13,333 nt of DNA, taken from NCBI GenBank assembly GCA_035273885.1, contig DATEOR010000100.1, forward strand, positions 1 through 13,333, written 5' to 3'. Position numbers and translations under genes: made by a program. This DNA comes from DATEOR01 sp035273885. Lineage in GTDB: Bacteria > Actinomycetota > Thermoleophilia > Gaiellales > Gaiellaceae. The notes below the pieces were generated by a model, which was not told where the DNA came from, made no database searches, and was given only the letters and a program-made list of their open reading frames with translations. Shown here in pieces: positions 7,265-13,333 of this stretch. Each line of letters begins with the position of its first letter. Positions within the stretch are counted from its first letter, which is position 1.

Positions 7265-8076
7265 CGGATGTAGTGCTGTACGAGCGCCGCGGTCCGGCGG
7301 CCTGGGTGACGCTCAACCGCCCGAGCAAGCTGAATGCGATCAGCGGCGAGGTGGTGCGGCGGCTCCGCGAGTCGTGGCGCGAGGCGACCGCGGACGACGA
7401 CGTGAAGGTGGTCGTCCTCACCGGCGCGGGCCGCGCGTTCTCGGCCGGCTACGACATCGCCGAGGAGGTCGAGCAGCAGATCGAGAGCGCCGAGCGCTGG
7501 CACGAAGTCCTCGCGGAGGACGTCGACCTGACGATGGAGCTCTGGTCCCTGCCGAAGCCGACGATCGCCGCGGTCGGGGGCTGGTGCCTCGCCGGTGCCT
7601 GCGAGCTCGCGATGGCGTGCGACCTCGTCGTCGCTTCCGACGACGCGCAGTTCGGCGAGCCTGAGATTCGCTACGGGTCGGGGCCCGTCACTCTCCTGAT
7701 GCCGTTCGTACTCGGGCAGAAGAAGACGAACGAGCTCCTCTTCACCGGCGACGCGATCTCGGCAACCGAGGCCGAGCGGCTCGGGCTCGTGAACGCCGTC
7801 GTCGCTCCGGATGCTCTCGAGGATGCGGTGAACGCGCTCGTCGCCAAGATCGCGCCGACGCCGCTCCCCGTCCTCCGGCTGACCAAGCTCGCGCTCGTCC
7901 GCGCGCAGGAGGCGATGGGTCTCCGCATGGCGGTCGCGGCCAACCTCGACATCTCCGCGATGCTCAACGCCGCGGAGACCCCTGAGCAGCAGGAGTTCGA
8001 CCGCATCGCGGCCGAGCAGGGGCTCAAGGCCGCGCTCGCGTGGCGAGACTCGCGCTACGGCGAGGGACTCGCATGA
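7261..8076 (+). CDS. Enoyl-CoA hydratase/isomerase (crotonase) family protein, first copy
   Basis: 271 residues from GTG, with its GTGA overlapping the synthetase stop by four bases. Crotonase landmarks: WVTLNRPSKLNAIS (15-28), GAGRAFSAGYDI (oxyanion-hole segment, 55-66), GGWCLAGACELAMACD (106-121) and FGEPEIRYG (131-139). E115 and E135 match the two catalytic glutamates of true hydratases (E144/E164 in the rat enzyme, the same spacing of 20), so water addition to a 2-enoyl-CoA is likely. Feruloyl-CoA hydratase-lyases lack the first of these, which argues against that role. After PEIRYG the usual PGAGGTQRL is replaced by SGPVTLLMPFVLGQKK, as in a less-studied branch, so the substrate may be unusual. 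It lies directly behind the ligase, which suggests it acts on that ligase's product after oxidation. Confidence 0.9.
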   Translation: MTDVVLYERRGPAAWVTLNRPSKLNAISGEVVRRLRESWREATADDDVKVVVLTGAGRAFSAGYDIAEEVEQQIESAERWHEVLAEDVDLTMELWSLPKPTIAAVGGWCLAGACELAMACDLVVASDDAQFGEPEIRYGSGPVTLLMPFVLGQKKTNELLFTGDAISATEAERLGLVNAVVAPDALEDAVNALVAKIAPTPLPVLRLTKLALVRAQEAMGLRMAVAANLDISAMLNAAETPEQQEFDRIAAEQGLKAALAWRDSRYGEGLA

Positions 8077-9002
8077 GGGTCATCGTCGGTGATCCCTACT
8101 ACGCGCTCGAGGAGGTGGCGGAGATCATCGGCGACCTCGCCGAGGTCGAGCGGGCCGACGCGCCGTGGGAGGCGGACGACGTGGTTGCGCTCCTCGTCAG
8201 CCCCGACCAGCCCGTCGGCGCTGCAGAGTTCGACCGGCTCCCCGCGCTCCGCATCGTCGCGACGTGCTCCGTCGGCTACGACAACGTGGACACGGGCGCG
8301 GCGGCCGATCGCGGCATCTGGGTCTGCAACGTCCCCGACTACTGCGTGGAGGAGATGGCCGACAGCTCCCTCGCGCTGCTCCTCGCGCTCATGCGCGGCG
8401 TCGTCGCCCTCGACCGCAGCGTGCGCGAGGGCAAGTGGGATCACGCCGTCGCCGGGCCCCTGCGCACGAACCGCGGCACGAGGCTCGGCGTCATCGGCTT
8501 CGGCCGCATCGGCCGCGCTCTCGCCACGCGGGCGCTCGCGCTCGGGTTCGAGGTCTGTGCGGTCGACCCGCATCTGCCCGACGAGGCGATCGCCGGCTAC
8601 GGCGTGCATCCGCTCACGCTCGACCAGGCCCTCGCGAGCTGTGAGGCCTTCTCCCTTCACTCGCTGCTGACCGACGAGACCCGCGGGATGATCGGCGCGG
8701 ACGAGATCGCGAAGATGCCGCGCGGCGCGCTGCTCGTCGATACCGCGCGGGCGGCTCTGGTCGACTTCGACGCCGTGCTGGCTGCGCTCGACTCCGGCCA
8801 CCTCGCGGGCGCCGCCTTCGACGTCCTGCCCGTCGAGCCGCCGACTGCGGAGGCGCCACCGCCGGAGAGGCCGACGCTCATCGTCAATCCGCACGCAGCC
8901 TGGTACAGCCCCGCGACCGAGCACGAGGCCTACCGGCGGCCGGCGGCCTCCGTGCGAGAGGCCCTCGAAGGGCAGCGTCCGACAGACGCCCTGGTGCTGT
9001 GA
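8073..9002 (+). CDS. NAD-dependent D-2-hydroxyacid dehydrogenase, CtBP-like subfamily
   Basis: 309 residues from the ATG at 8073. A longer frame begins upstream but lies within the hydratase. ATGA overlaps the hydratase stop by four bases, with GAGGGA five bases upstream. The NAD-binding fold shows GVIGFGRIGRA (139-149) and an aspartate ending the second strand (VDP, D165), which favours NAD over NADP. The catalytic trio is present: R226 in DTARAALVD, E255 in PVEPP and H274 in NPHAAWYS. The HxAWYS form is the hallmark of the C-terminal-binding-protein branch, whose natural substrates are poorly known. The expected reaction is 2-oxoacid to and from 2-hydroxyacid in the cytosol. Its place between a hydratase and an enoyl-CoA reductase is odd, because standard beta-oxidation makes 3-hydroxy, not 2-hydroxy, compounds. 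Family firm; substrate unknown. Confidence 0.9.
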   Translation: MRVIVGDPYYALEEVAEIIGDLAEVERADAPWEADDVVALLVSPDQPVGAAEFDRLPALRIVATCSVGYDNVDTGAAADRGIWVCNVPDYCVEEMADSSLALLLALMRGVVALDRSVREGKWDHAVAGPLRTNRGTRLGVIGFGRIGRALATRALALGFEVCAVDPHLPDEAIAGYGVHPLTLDQALASCEAFSLHSLLTDETRGMIGADEIAKMPRGALLVDTARAALVDFDAVLAALDSGHLAGAAFDVLPVEPPTAEAPPPERPTLIVNPHAAWYSPATEHEAYRRPAASVREALEGQRPTDALVL

Positions 9003-9760
9003 CGGACCTCCGCTCGCCGCTCGCCTCCGATGCGAATGCTGCCAAGGTGGCGCTGGTCACCGGTGGGGGCACCGGAATCGGGCGCGCGACGGCGGTGGAG
9101 CTCGCGCGGACCGGTGCCAAGGTGGTCGTCTGCGGCAGGCGGCCGGAGCCTTTGGAGGATGTGCGGGCGCAACTCGGCGACGACTGCCTCGCGGTTCCCA
9201 CCGATCTGCGCGAGCCGGAGCAGGTCGCGGCGCTCGTCGACCAGGCGCTCGAGCGTTTCGGGCGCATCGACATCCTCGTGAACAACGCGGGCGGGCAGTT
9301 CCTGGCGCCTGCGGAGGAGATCTCGCTGAAGGGCTGGCGCGCCGTGCACCGACTCGCGGTCGACGCCGTGTGGGATCTCACGCGTCTCGTGGCCGAGCGC
9401 TCGATGATCCCGAACAAGGACGGCGTCGTCGTCTTCATCGGCTTCAGCCCGCGGCGGGGAATGGCCGACATGGCGCACGCGGCCGCGGCGCGAGCGGCGA
9501 TCGAGAACCTTGCGGGGAGCCTGGCGCTCGAGTGGAGCAAGCACGGAATCCGTGCCGTGTGCGTAGCGCTCGGCAACATCGCCACCGAAGGGCTCGACGG
9601 CTACGGGGCCGAGCGCGTGGCTGGGTGGGAGCAGGAGGTGCCACTCGGCCGGCTCGGGACTCCGGAAGAGGCGGCCGCGCTCATCGCGTTTCTGGCCTCG
9701 CCCGGGGCCGCCTACGTCACGGGAACGACCGTCGTCATGGACGGCGGTCTCGACGTGTGA
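8999..9760 (+). CDS. Short-chain dehydrogenase/reductase fold, PECR-like trans-2-enoyl-CoA reductase
   Basis: 253 residues from a GTG that overlaps the previous stop by four bases. No Shine-Dalgarno sequence is seen, so it probably depends on coupled reinitiation. The cofactor motif TGGGTGIG (21-28) and NNAGGQFLAPAEEIS (95-109) are clear, and the end, YVTGTTVVMDGG, is standard. The classical Ser-Tyr-Lys triad is absent: the YxxxK place reads A161-A-A-A-R165 with G148 where serine is expected. This is not decay. Peroxisomal trans-2-enoyl-CoA reductase has the same pattern (HSGAARAG) and the same NNGGGQFLSPAE segment, as I recall its sequence. The likely reaction is NAD(P)H-dependent reduction of an enoyl- or dienoyl-CoA, rather than alcohol oxidation. 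It is the last gene of the rightward operon, and its final 26 bases overlap the convergent hydratase gene. Confidence 0.85.
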   Translation: MTDLRSPLASDANAAKVALVTGGGTGIGRATAVELARTGAKVVVCGRRPEPLEDVRAQLGDDCLAVPTDLREPEQVAALVDQALERFGRIDILVNNAGGQFLAPAEEISLKGWRAVHRLAVDAVWDLTRLVAERSMIPNKDGVVVFIGFSPRRGMADMAHAAAARAAIENLAGSLALEWSKHGIRAVCVALGNIATEGLDGYGAERVAGWEQEVPLGRLGTPEEAAALIAFLASPGAAYVTGTTVVMDGGLDV

Positions 9761-10493
9761 AGTCGTCCACCGCTTTGGTGGCTGCTTCCGTTTGGGCCAG
9801 CGCGGCGTACCCGAGACGTTCGATCAATATGGCGGCTTCCCGCGAGCCCTCGGGGATGAGGTCGGCCGCGCGCTTGATCGTCTCGACCGCGAGCGGGGGC
9901 AGCTCGGCGAGCTCCGCGGCGCATTCAAGCGCGCGCTCGAGCGCCTTCCCAGCGGGGACGACCTCCGTGACGACGCCGATGGTGTGGGCCTCGGCCGCAT
10001 CGAAGCGCCGTCGCAGCAGCATCAGCTCCTTGGCCTTGCCCGGCCCGAGCAGCCTGACGAGGCGGTAGGCGCCGCCGGAGCTGGGCAGGATCCCGAGCTC
10101 TACCTCCGGGAGCCCGAACGCCGCTGTCTCATCGGCGATGCGGAAGTCCGTGGCGAGCGCCAGTTCGAGCCCGCCGCCCAGGCACCAGCCGTGGATGGCC
10201 GCGATGGTCGGCATCGGGAGCGCGGCGATCCGCTCGTAGACGTCGCCGGTGTCCGCGTAGTAGGCAGCGATCGAAGCCGCGTCGGCGTCGGCGAACTCGT
10301 TGATGTCCGCACCGGCGGAGAAAGCTTTGCCGGCCCCGGTGAGGACGACGCACCGGCTTCCTCGAACGGCGTCACCCGACAGCGCGTCGAGGAGCTCTCG
10401 CTCCATGGCGCTCGAGATCGCGTTCAGTTTCTCCTCGCGCTGGAACGTGATGACGCAGACCTCGCCGTCGCGGCGGATGTCGAGGAGGCTCAC
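9735..10493 (-). CDS. Enoyl-CoA hydratase/isomerase (crotonase) family protein, second copy
   Basis: 252 residues from the GTG at 10491-10493, which overlaps the aminotransferase stop by four bases (GTGA) and has GAGAGGGAG seven bases upstream. This copy is closer to the standard enzyme than the first: EEKLNAIS (20-27), GAGKAFSAGADI (53-64), HGWCLGGGLELALATD (101-116) and GLPEVELGILPSSGGAYRLVR. E110 and E130 are the two catalytic glutamates, so hydration of a 2-enoyl-CoA is expected. It is the last gene of a leftward operon after a thiamine-diphosphate enzyme and an aminotransferase, which hints at catabolism of an amino-acid-derived acyl-CoA (inference). It meets the rightward operon tail to tail with a 26-base overlap and no clear terminator between. 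The two hydratases are clearly divergent and not a recent duplication. Confidence 0.9.
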   Translation of the reverse strand: MSLLDIRRDGEVCVITFQREEKLNAISSAMERELLDALSGDAVRGSRCVVLTGAGKAFSAGADINEFADADAASIAAYYADTGDVYERIAALPMPTIAAIHGWCLGGGLELALATDFRIADETAAFGLPEVELGILPSSGGAYRLVRLLGPGKAKELMLLRRRFDAAEAHTIGVVTEVVPAGKALERALECAAELAELPPLAVETIKRAADLIPEGSREAAILIERLGYAALAQTEAATKAVDDFTRRDRRP

Positions 10494-11602
10494 CCTCGTA
10501 CTCCCTCTCGGACTGCGGCGAGCTCCGCGGCGAAGCGCTCCATGAGCGGGACCGGCCCGACCGTGACCCGGATCCAGCCGTCAAGCCCGAACTCGCTTCC
10601 CGGTCTGACGAGGAAGCCGCGAACGACGAGCTCGGCGGCCAGCGCGGCGTCGTCCCCGCCGACGTGAGCGAGGAGGAAGTTCGCCTCGGATGGAAGCGAT
10701 TCCATCCCCGAATCTGCCAGGAGCCCGGCGAGCAGTGCGCGGGCCTCGGCCGACTGGCGGCGGCGCTCCTCGATCTGCTCGGGGTGGGCGAGGCAGGCTC
10801 GTCCTGCGGCGAGCGCCGCGCGGTTCACGTTGAACGGCTCCTGGACGACGTCAAGGAACGGCGCGAGCTCCGGGTGCGCGACCGCGTAGCCGAGTCGGAG
10901 CCCGGCGAGACCGAAGATCTTCGAGAAGGTGCGGAGGAGAACCACCGGCCGCCCCGCCAGCACGTCGGCCTCTCTGGAGACCCGCCGCTCGGGATCGGCG
11001 TACTCGCGGTACGCCTCGTCCACGACGGCTGTCGTCCCGTCGGGAAGGGCGGCGAGGAACTCGGTCCACTCGCCGGGCTCGACGAGCGAACCCGTGGGAT
11101 TGTTGGGGTCGCAGACCCAGACGAGCTTGGCGCCTTCGACGCGTGCCACGTCGGCGAGGGCGGGCAGATCGAGGCGGAAGTCGCGGTTGGGCACCCGGAC
11201 GATGCGGGCTCCTGCGCCGGCGGACACCTGCGCGTAGAGGCCGTAGGTCGGCTGCGGGACGACGACCACGTCTCCTTCGCGGATGAAGGTGTGCGCAACG
11301 GCCGCGATGAGGGCCTGGATGCCGTGCGCGGGTACGATCGTCTCCGGCGGCAGCTCGAGCCAGTCCGCGACGGCCTCGCGTAGGTCGCTGTAGGCCTGCT
11401 CCGGGTACATCCAGGCGTTCGTGAGCTCGTCCCTGACAGCGTCGAGGGCTCCGGGGAGCGGGCCGAACAGGTCCTCGTTCCAGTTCAGCTTTGCGATCTC
11501 CTCGATGCCGTGCTCGCGCCGGAGCTCGGAGAGGCTGGGACCCGGGCGGTAGGGCTCGAGCCCGACGAGCGACGGGCGCACAAGGCTGCTCCAGTTGACC
11601 AT
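10490..11602 (-). CDS. Class I/II PLP-dependent aminotransferase, histidinol-phosphate aminotransferase (HisC)-like
   Basis: 370 residues from the ATG at 11600-11602. The frame extends upstream, but that part lies inside the next gene and looks like shadow sequence, while the ATG shares one base with that gene's stop (TGATG). PLP-site residues are all in place: N168 in CDPNNPTGS, D195 and Y198 in VVDEAYREY, K228 in LLRTFSKIFGLAGLRLGYA (Schiff-base lysine) and R345 in WIRVTVG (carboxylate). LNWNEDLFGPLP replaces the HisC-type LNxNENPxGPSP. HisC relatives also act on aromatic and other amino acids, and no histidine genes are near, so a histidine role is doubtful. Between a thiamine enzyme and an enoyl-CoA hydratase it most likely makes a 2-oxo acid for further breakdown, or the reverse (inference). 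Confidence 0.88.
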   Translation of the reverse strand: MVNWSSLVRPSLVGLEPYRPGPSLSELRREHGIEEIAKLNWNEDLFGPLPGALDAVRDELTNAWMYPEQAYSDLREAVADWLELPPETIVPAHGIQALIAAVAHTFIREGDVVVVPQPTYGLYAQVSAGAGARIVRVPNRDFRLDLPALADVARVEGAKLVWVCDPNNPTGSLVEPGEWTEFLAALPDGTTAVVDEAYREYADPERRVSREADVLAGRPVVLLRTFSKIFGLAGLRLGYAVAHPELAPFLDVVQEPFNVNRAALAAGRACLAHPEQIEERRRQSAEARALLAGLLADSGMESLPSEANFLLAHVGGDDAALAAELVVRGFLVRPGSEFGLDGWIRVTVGPVPLMERFAAELAAVREGVRG

Positions 11603-13224
11603 CAGCCCGTCGCCGTCCACATCTCGAGGCGTGCGGGCAGGTGGACGACCGCAGGGCCGCCCGTTGCCAAGGCCCGGCCGAGGGCGTCCTCGAGGGCGCC
11701 CGGGGTCGTCGACTCGACCGGGACGCCGAACGAGCGTGCGAGCTCGGGAAAATCCGGCTGCTCGAGATCGACGGCGAAGGTCTCGCCGTAGGCGTCGCGC
11801 TGGTACTCCCGCAAGATCCCGTAGCCGCCGTCGTCCACGAGCAAGAGCGTGGTCGGAAGTCCGTACTGGCGCGCCGTGGCGAGCTCCTGGATGCCGTAGA
11901 GGAAGCCGCCGTCGCCCGCGACCGCGAGGGTCGGCTGCCCGAGTGCCGCGGAAGCCCCGAGCGCTGCCGGCCATGAGTAGCCGAGCGTGCCGGATCCGAG
12001 CGGGTAGAGGAACCGACGCGGGCTGAGGACCGGGAAGTGGGCTCCGGCCCAGTACGCCAGGATAGTCATGTCCCACCCGGCCGCCGCCTCTCGCGGGAGC
12101 GCGGCGCGGACGGACTCGAGCAGGCCGCGCTCGAGATCCCGGCCCTGGTCGGCGAGACCTGCGGAGATCCGCTCACGGACAGAGCCGGCGCGCTCCTCCG
12201 CGCGGCCGTCCGGCTCCCGCCTCGGCAGGCGCTCGACCAGAGCGGCCAGCGTCGCGCGCGCATCGCCGACGAGCCCGAGCGCAGGGAAGGTGGCGCCAAT
12301 GCGCTCCTCCTCCGCATCGATCTGGACGAGCTGGCCGCCAAACCGGAGCCTGTACTGCTGCGTCGTCTCGGCGCCGAGCTCCGAGCCGACCACGAGTACC
12401 GCGTCCGAGCCCTCGACGAGGTCTCTGAAGGCGCCCTCGTCGCAGGCCGAGCCGGCGGCGAGTGGGTCGTCCTCGGGGAACGCCCCCTTGCCCATGTACG
12501 ACGTCACGACCGGTGCGCGCAGCGCCTCGGCGAGCGCGCGGAGCTCCTCCCACGCACCCGAGCGCAGGACGCCGCTTCCGGCCCAGACCAGCGGATTGTC
12601 GGCGCCCGCGAGCACGCGCGCCGCCTCGTCGAGGCGAGAGGCGTTCGGTACCACCGAGGGAGGCGGGCTGCCGTCGAGCCTCTCGGCGCGCACTTCGGTC
12701 TCGCCGGTGAGGACGTCCACGGGGATCTCGAGGAAAACCGGGCCGCTCGGCGGCGTCTGCGCGCGCTGCCACCCCTCGGCCAGGAGCTCCGGGACGTCCT
12801 CCGCGCTTCGCGCCCGCGCCGCCCACTTGACGATCGGCTCGAAGGATGCGCGCTGGTCGCGCAGCTCATGAAGGTAACCGCGGCCGCGCCCGATCAGGCC
12901 GCGCGGGATCTGGCTCGCCACTGCGACGAGCGGTACGTGCGCGCTCGAGGCCTCCATCAGTCCGGTGAGCGAGTTCAGCGCTCCCGGCCCGGTGGAGAGG
13001 AGGAGAGCCGCGGGCTTGCCGCCCGCGCGCGCGTAGCCGTCGGCCGCGAAGGCCGCGTTCAGCTCGGTGCGGAAGCCGACGTAGCGGACGGAGCTTCCGC
13101 GCAGCGCCTCCCAGATTCCGAGCGCGTGCACCCCAGGCAGGCCGAAAGCCGTTTCGGCTCCGAGGCTCTCGAGGGCGTCCACGACGACGTGGCCGCCGAT
13201 GCGCGTGCGGACGGCTTCGCTCAC
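11602..13224 (-). CDS. Thiamine-diphosphate-dependent enzyme, acetolactate synthase / 2-oxoacid decarboxylase-like
   Basis: 540 residues, the usual length of the family. Three domains are apparent: N-terminal pyrimidine-binding with E54 in FRTELNAAFAADGYAR (the cofactor-activating glutamate), a middle domain about 190-340, and the C-terminal diphosphate-binding domain with GDG at 437-439. The asparagine pair that normally follows is D464-D465 (VDDGGYG). Acetolactate synthases, benzoylformate decarboxylases, oxalyl-CoA decarboxylases and 2-ketoarginine decarboxylase (AruI) all share this design. The segment GRGRGYLHELRDQ and the neighbouring aminotransferase recall the AruH-AruI pair of arginine transamination. 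No regulatory small subunit gene follows, which argues against valine/isoleucine synthesis. The start is GTG (13222-13224), the first gene of the leftward operon, divergent from the hydrolase at the right edge. Superfamily firm; reaction open. Confidence 0.87.
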   Translation of the reverse strand: MSEAVRTRIGGHVVVDALESLGAETAFGLPGVHALGIWEALRGSSVRYVGFRTELNAAFAADGYARAGGKPAALLLSTGPGALNSLTGLMEASSAHVPLVAVASQIPRGLIGRGRGYLHELRDQRASFEPIVKWAARARSAEDVPELLAEGWQRAQTPPSGPVFLEIPVDVLTGETEVRAERLDGSPPPSVVPNASRLDEAARVLAGADNPLVWAGSGVLRSGAWEELRALAEALRAPVVTSYMGKGAFPEDDPLAAGSACDEGAFRDLVEGSDAVLVVGSELGAETTQQYRLRFGGQLVQIDAEEERIGATFPALGLVGDARATLAALVERLPRREPDGRAEERAGSVRERISAGLADQGRDLERGLLESVRAALPREAAAGWDMTILAYWAGAHFPVLSPRRFLYPLGSGTLGYSWPAALGASAALGQPTLAVAGDGGFLYGIQELATARQYGLPTTLLLVDDGGYGILREYQRDAYGETFAVDLEQPDFPELARSFGVPVESTTPGALEDALGRALATGGPAVVHLPARLEMWTATG

Positions 13225-13226
13225 CG

Positions 13227-13259
13227 CGCGATCCTATCCCGCCGCATGAGAGGATCCCG
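13227..13259. promoter_or_regulatory. Inverted repeat between divergent genes (candidate operator)
   Basis: The arms CGCGATCCT (13227-13235) and AGGATCCCG (13251-13259) pair at 8 of 9 positions around a 15-base centre; the inner six bases (GATCCT/AGGATC) match perfectly. The left arm overlaps the presumed -10 box of the leftward thiamine-enzyme gene, and the right arm overlaps the GAGAGGA ribosome site of the rightward hydrolase. A regulator bound here would cover both genes. Part of the symmetry comes from the ribosome site itself. Confidence 0.35.
13231..13236 (-). promoter_or_regulatory. Possible -10 box of the thiamine-enzyme operon, leaderless start
   Basis: On the minus strand TAGGAT fits the actinobacterial TANNNT pattern and ends six bases before the GTG at 13224, the spacing expected for a message that starts at its start codon. 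No good -35 box is visible. The AGGA within it could instead serve as a ribosome-binding site seven bases from the GTG; the two readings exclude each other. Confidence 0.35.
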
Positions 13260-13262
13260 TCG

Positions 13263-13333
13263 GTGACGACCCGGACCGAGTTTCCGCGCGCGATCCGGGA
13301 GATCGAGCACACCTGGCTCACCCTGTCCGACGG
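13263..13333 (+). CDS. CocE/NonD-type alpha/beta hydrolase (first 23 codons; runs off right edge)
   Basis: Only the N-terminus is present: MTTRTEFPRAIREIEH and then TWLTLSDG. The pattern of an N-terminal REIEHTW segment followed by LxDG is how many actinobacterial CocE/NonD hydrolases begin (Xaa-Pro dipeptidyl-peptidase S15/cocaine esterase group), usually continuing with TRLAARIW. These are serine hydrolases that cleave acyl esters or amides. The GTG at 13263 is preceded by GAGAGGA at eight bases, a good ribosome site. The gene is divergent from the thiamine-enzyme operon, 38 bases away. No catalytic residue lies within the visible part, so the family call rests on a short match only. Confidence 0.6.
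   Translation, partial: MTTRTEFPRAIREIEHTWLTLSD

Noticed and set aside
7261..8076. First hydratase as a feruloyl-CoA hydratase-lyase paired with a FerA-like ligase
   Set aside because: The lyases lack the first catalytic glutamate and have a different segment there; this protein has both E115 and E135, as in plain hydratases.
9767..9781. CCACC-GCTTT-GGTGG hairpin just after the PECR-like gene, as a terminator
   Set aside because: Only five base pairs, no following run of T, and it lies within the coding end of the convergent hydratase.
11603..12076. Upstream extension of the aminotransferase frame, which would make a 528-residue fusion
   Set aside because: The extra part is opposite-frame shadow of the thiamine enzyme; the ATG at 11602 overlaps that gene's stop and starts the normal family N-terminus.
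1..13333. Defence system, prophage, mobile element or CRISPR
   Set aside because: No transposase, integrase, nuclease, helicase, phage or repeat-spacer signature was found on either strand; all genes fit metabolic enzyme families.

Overview
The window is very GC-rich bacterial chromosome, packed with protein genes. Several starts are GTG, stop and start codons often overlap by 1-4 bases, and leucine is read mostly by CTC/CTG. This suits an actinobacterium. A deep-branching lineage such as Thermoleophilia is my impression only, because there is no rRNA or marker gene to confirm it. No RNA genes, insertion sequences, integrases, CRISPR arrays, transporters or regulator genes were seen. No stretch of 300 bases lacks a gene, and the longest gap is 47 bases.

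Layout from left to right. (1) A leftward run at 1-2121: an acyl-CoA dehydrogenase, a cupin protein and the start of a Rieske-type oxygenase alpha subunit that runs off the left edge. (2) A lone rightward nitrilase-superfamily amidohydrolase at 2169-3065, divergent from the run on its left and overlapping tail to tail with the gene on its right. (3) A leftward pair at 2972-5210: a hot-dog thioesterase followed by a large FMN/4Fe-4S/FAD reductase of the 2,4-dienoyl-CoA reductase/trimethylamine dehydrogenase type. (4) A rightward four-gene operon at 5249-9760, divergent from that pair: ADP-forming acyl-CoA synthetase, enoyl-CoA hydratase, CtBP-type 2-hydroxyacid dehydrogenase and a PECR-like enoyl-CoA reductase of the SDR fold. 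Each gene overlaps the next by exactly four bases. (5) A leftward three-gene operon at 9735-13224: a thiamine-diphosphate enzyme, a HisC-type aminotransferase and a second enoyl-CoA hydratase. (6) The first codons of a rightward CocE/NonD-type hydrolase at the right edge.

Read together, blocks 1, 3 and 4 look like a catabolic island that works on CoA thioesters. The synthetase activates an acid; a dehydrogenase, hydratases and two unrelated enoyl/dienoyl-CoA reductases reshape the chain or ring; a thioesterase can release CoA; and the Rieske oxygenase could open an aromatic or alicyclic part. Block 5 looks like amino-acid or 2-oxoacid processing, with transamination followed by a thiamine-dependent C-C cleavage. 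The substrate cannot be read from the sequence. The family assignments are firm for most genes, but linking them into one pathway is inference.
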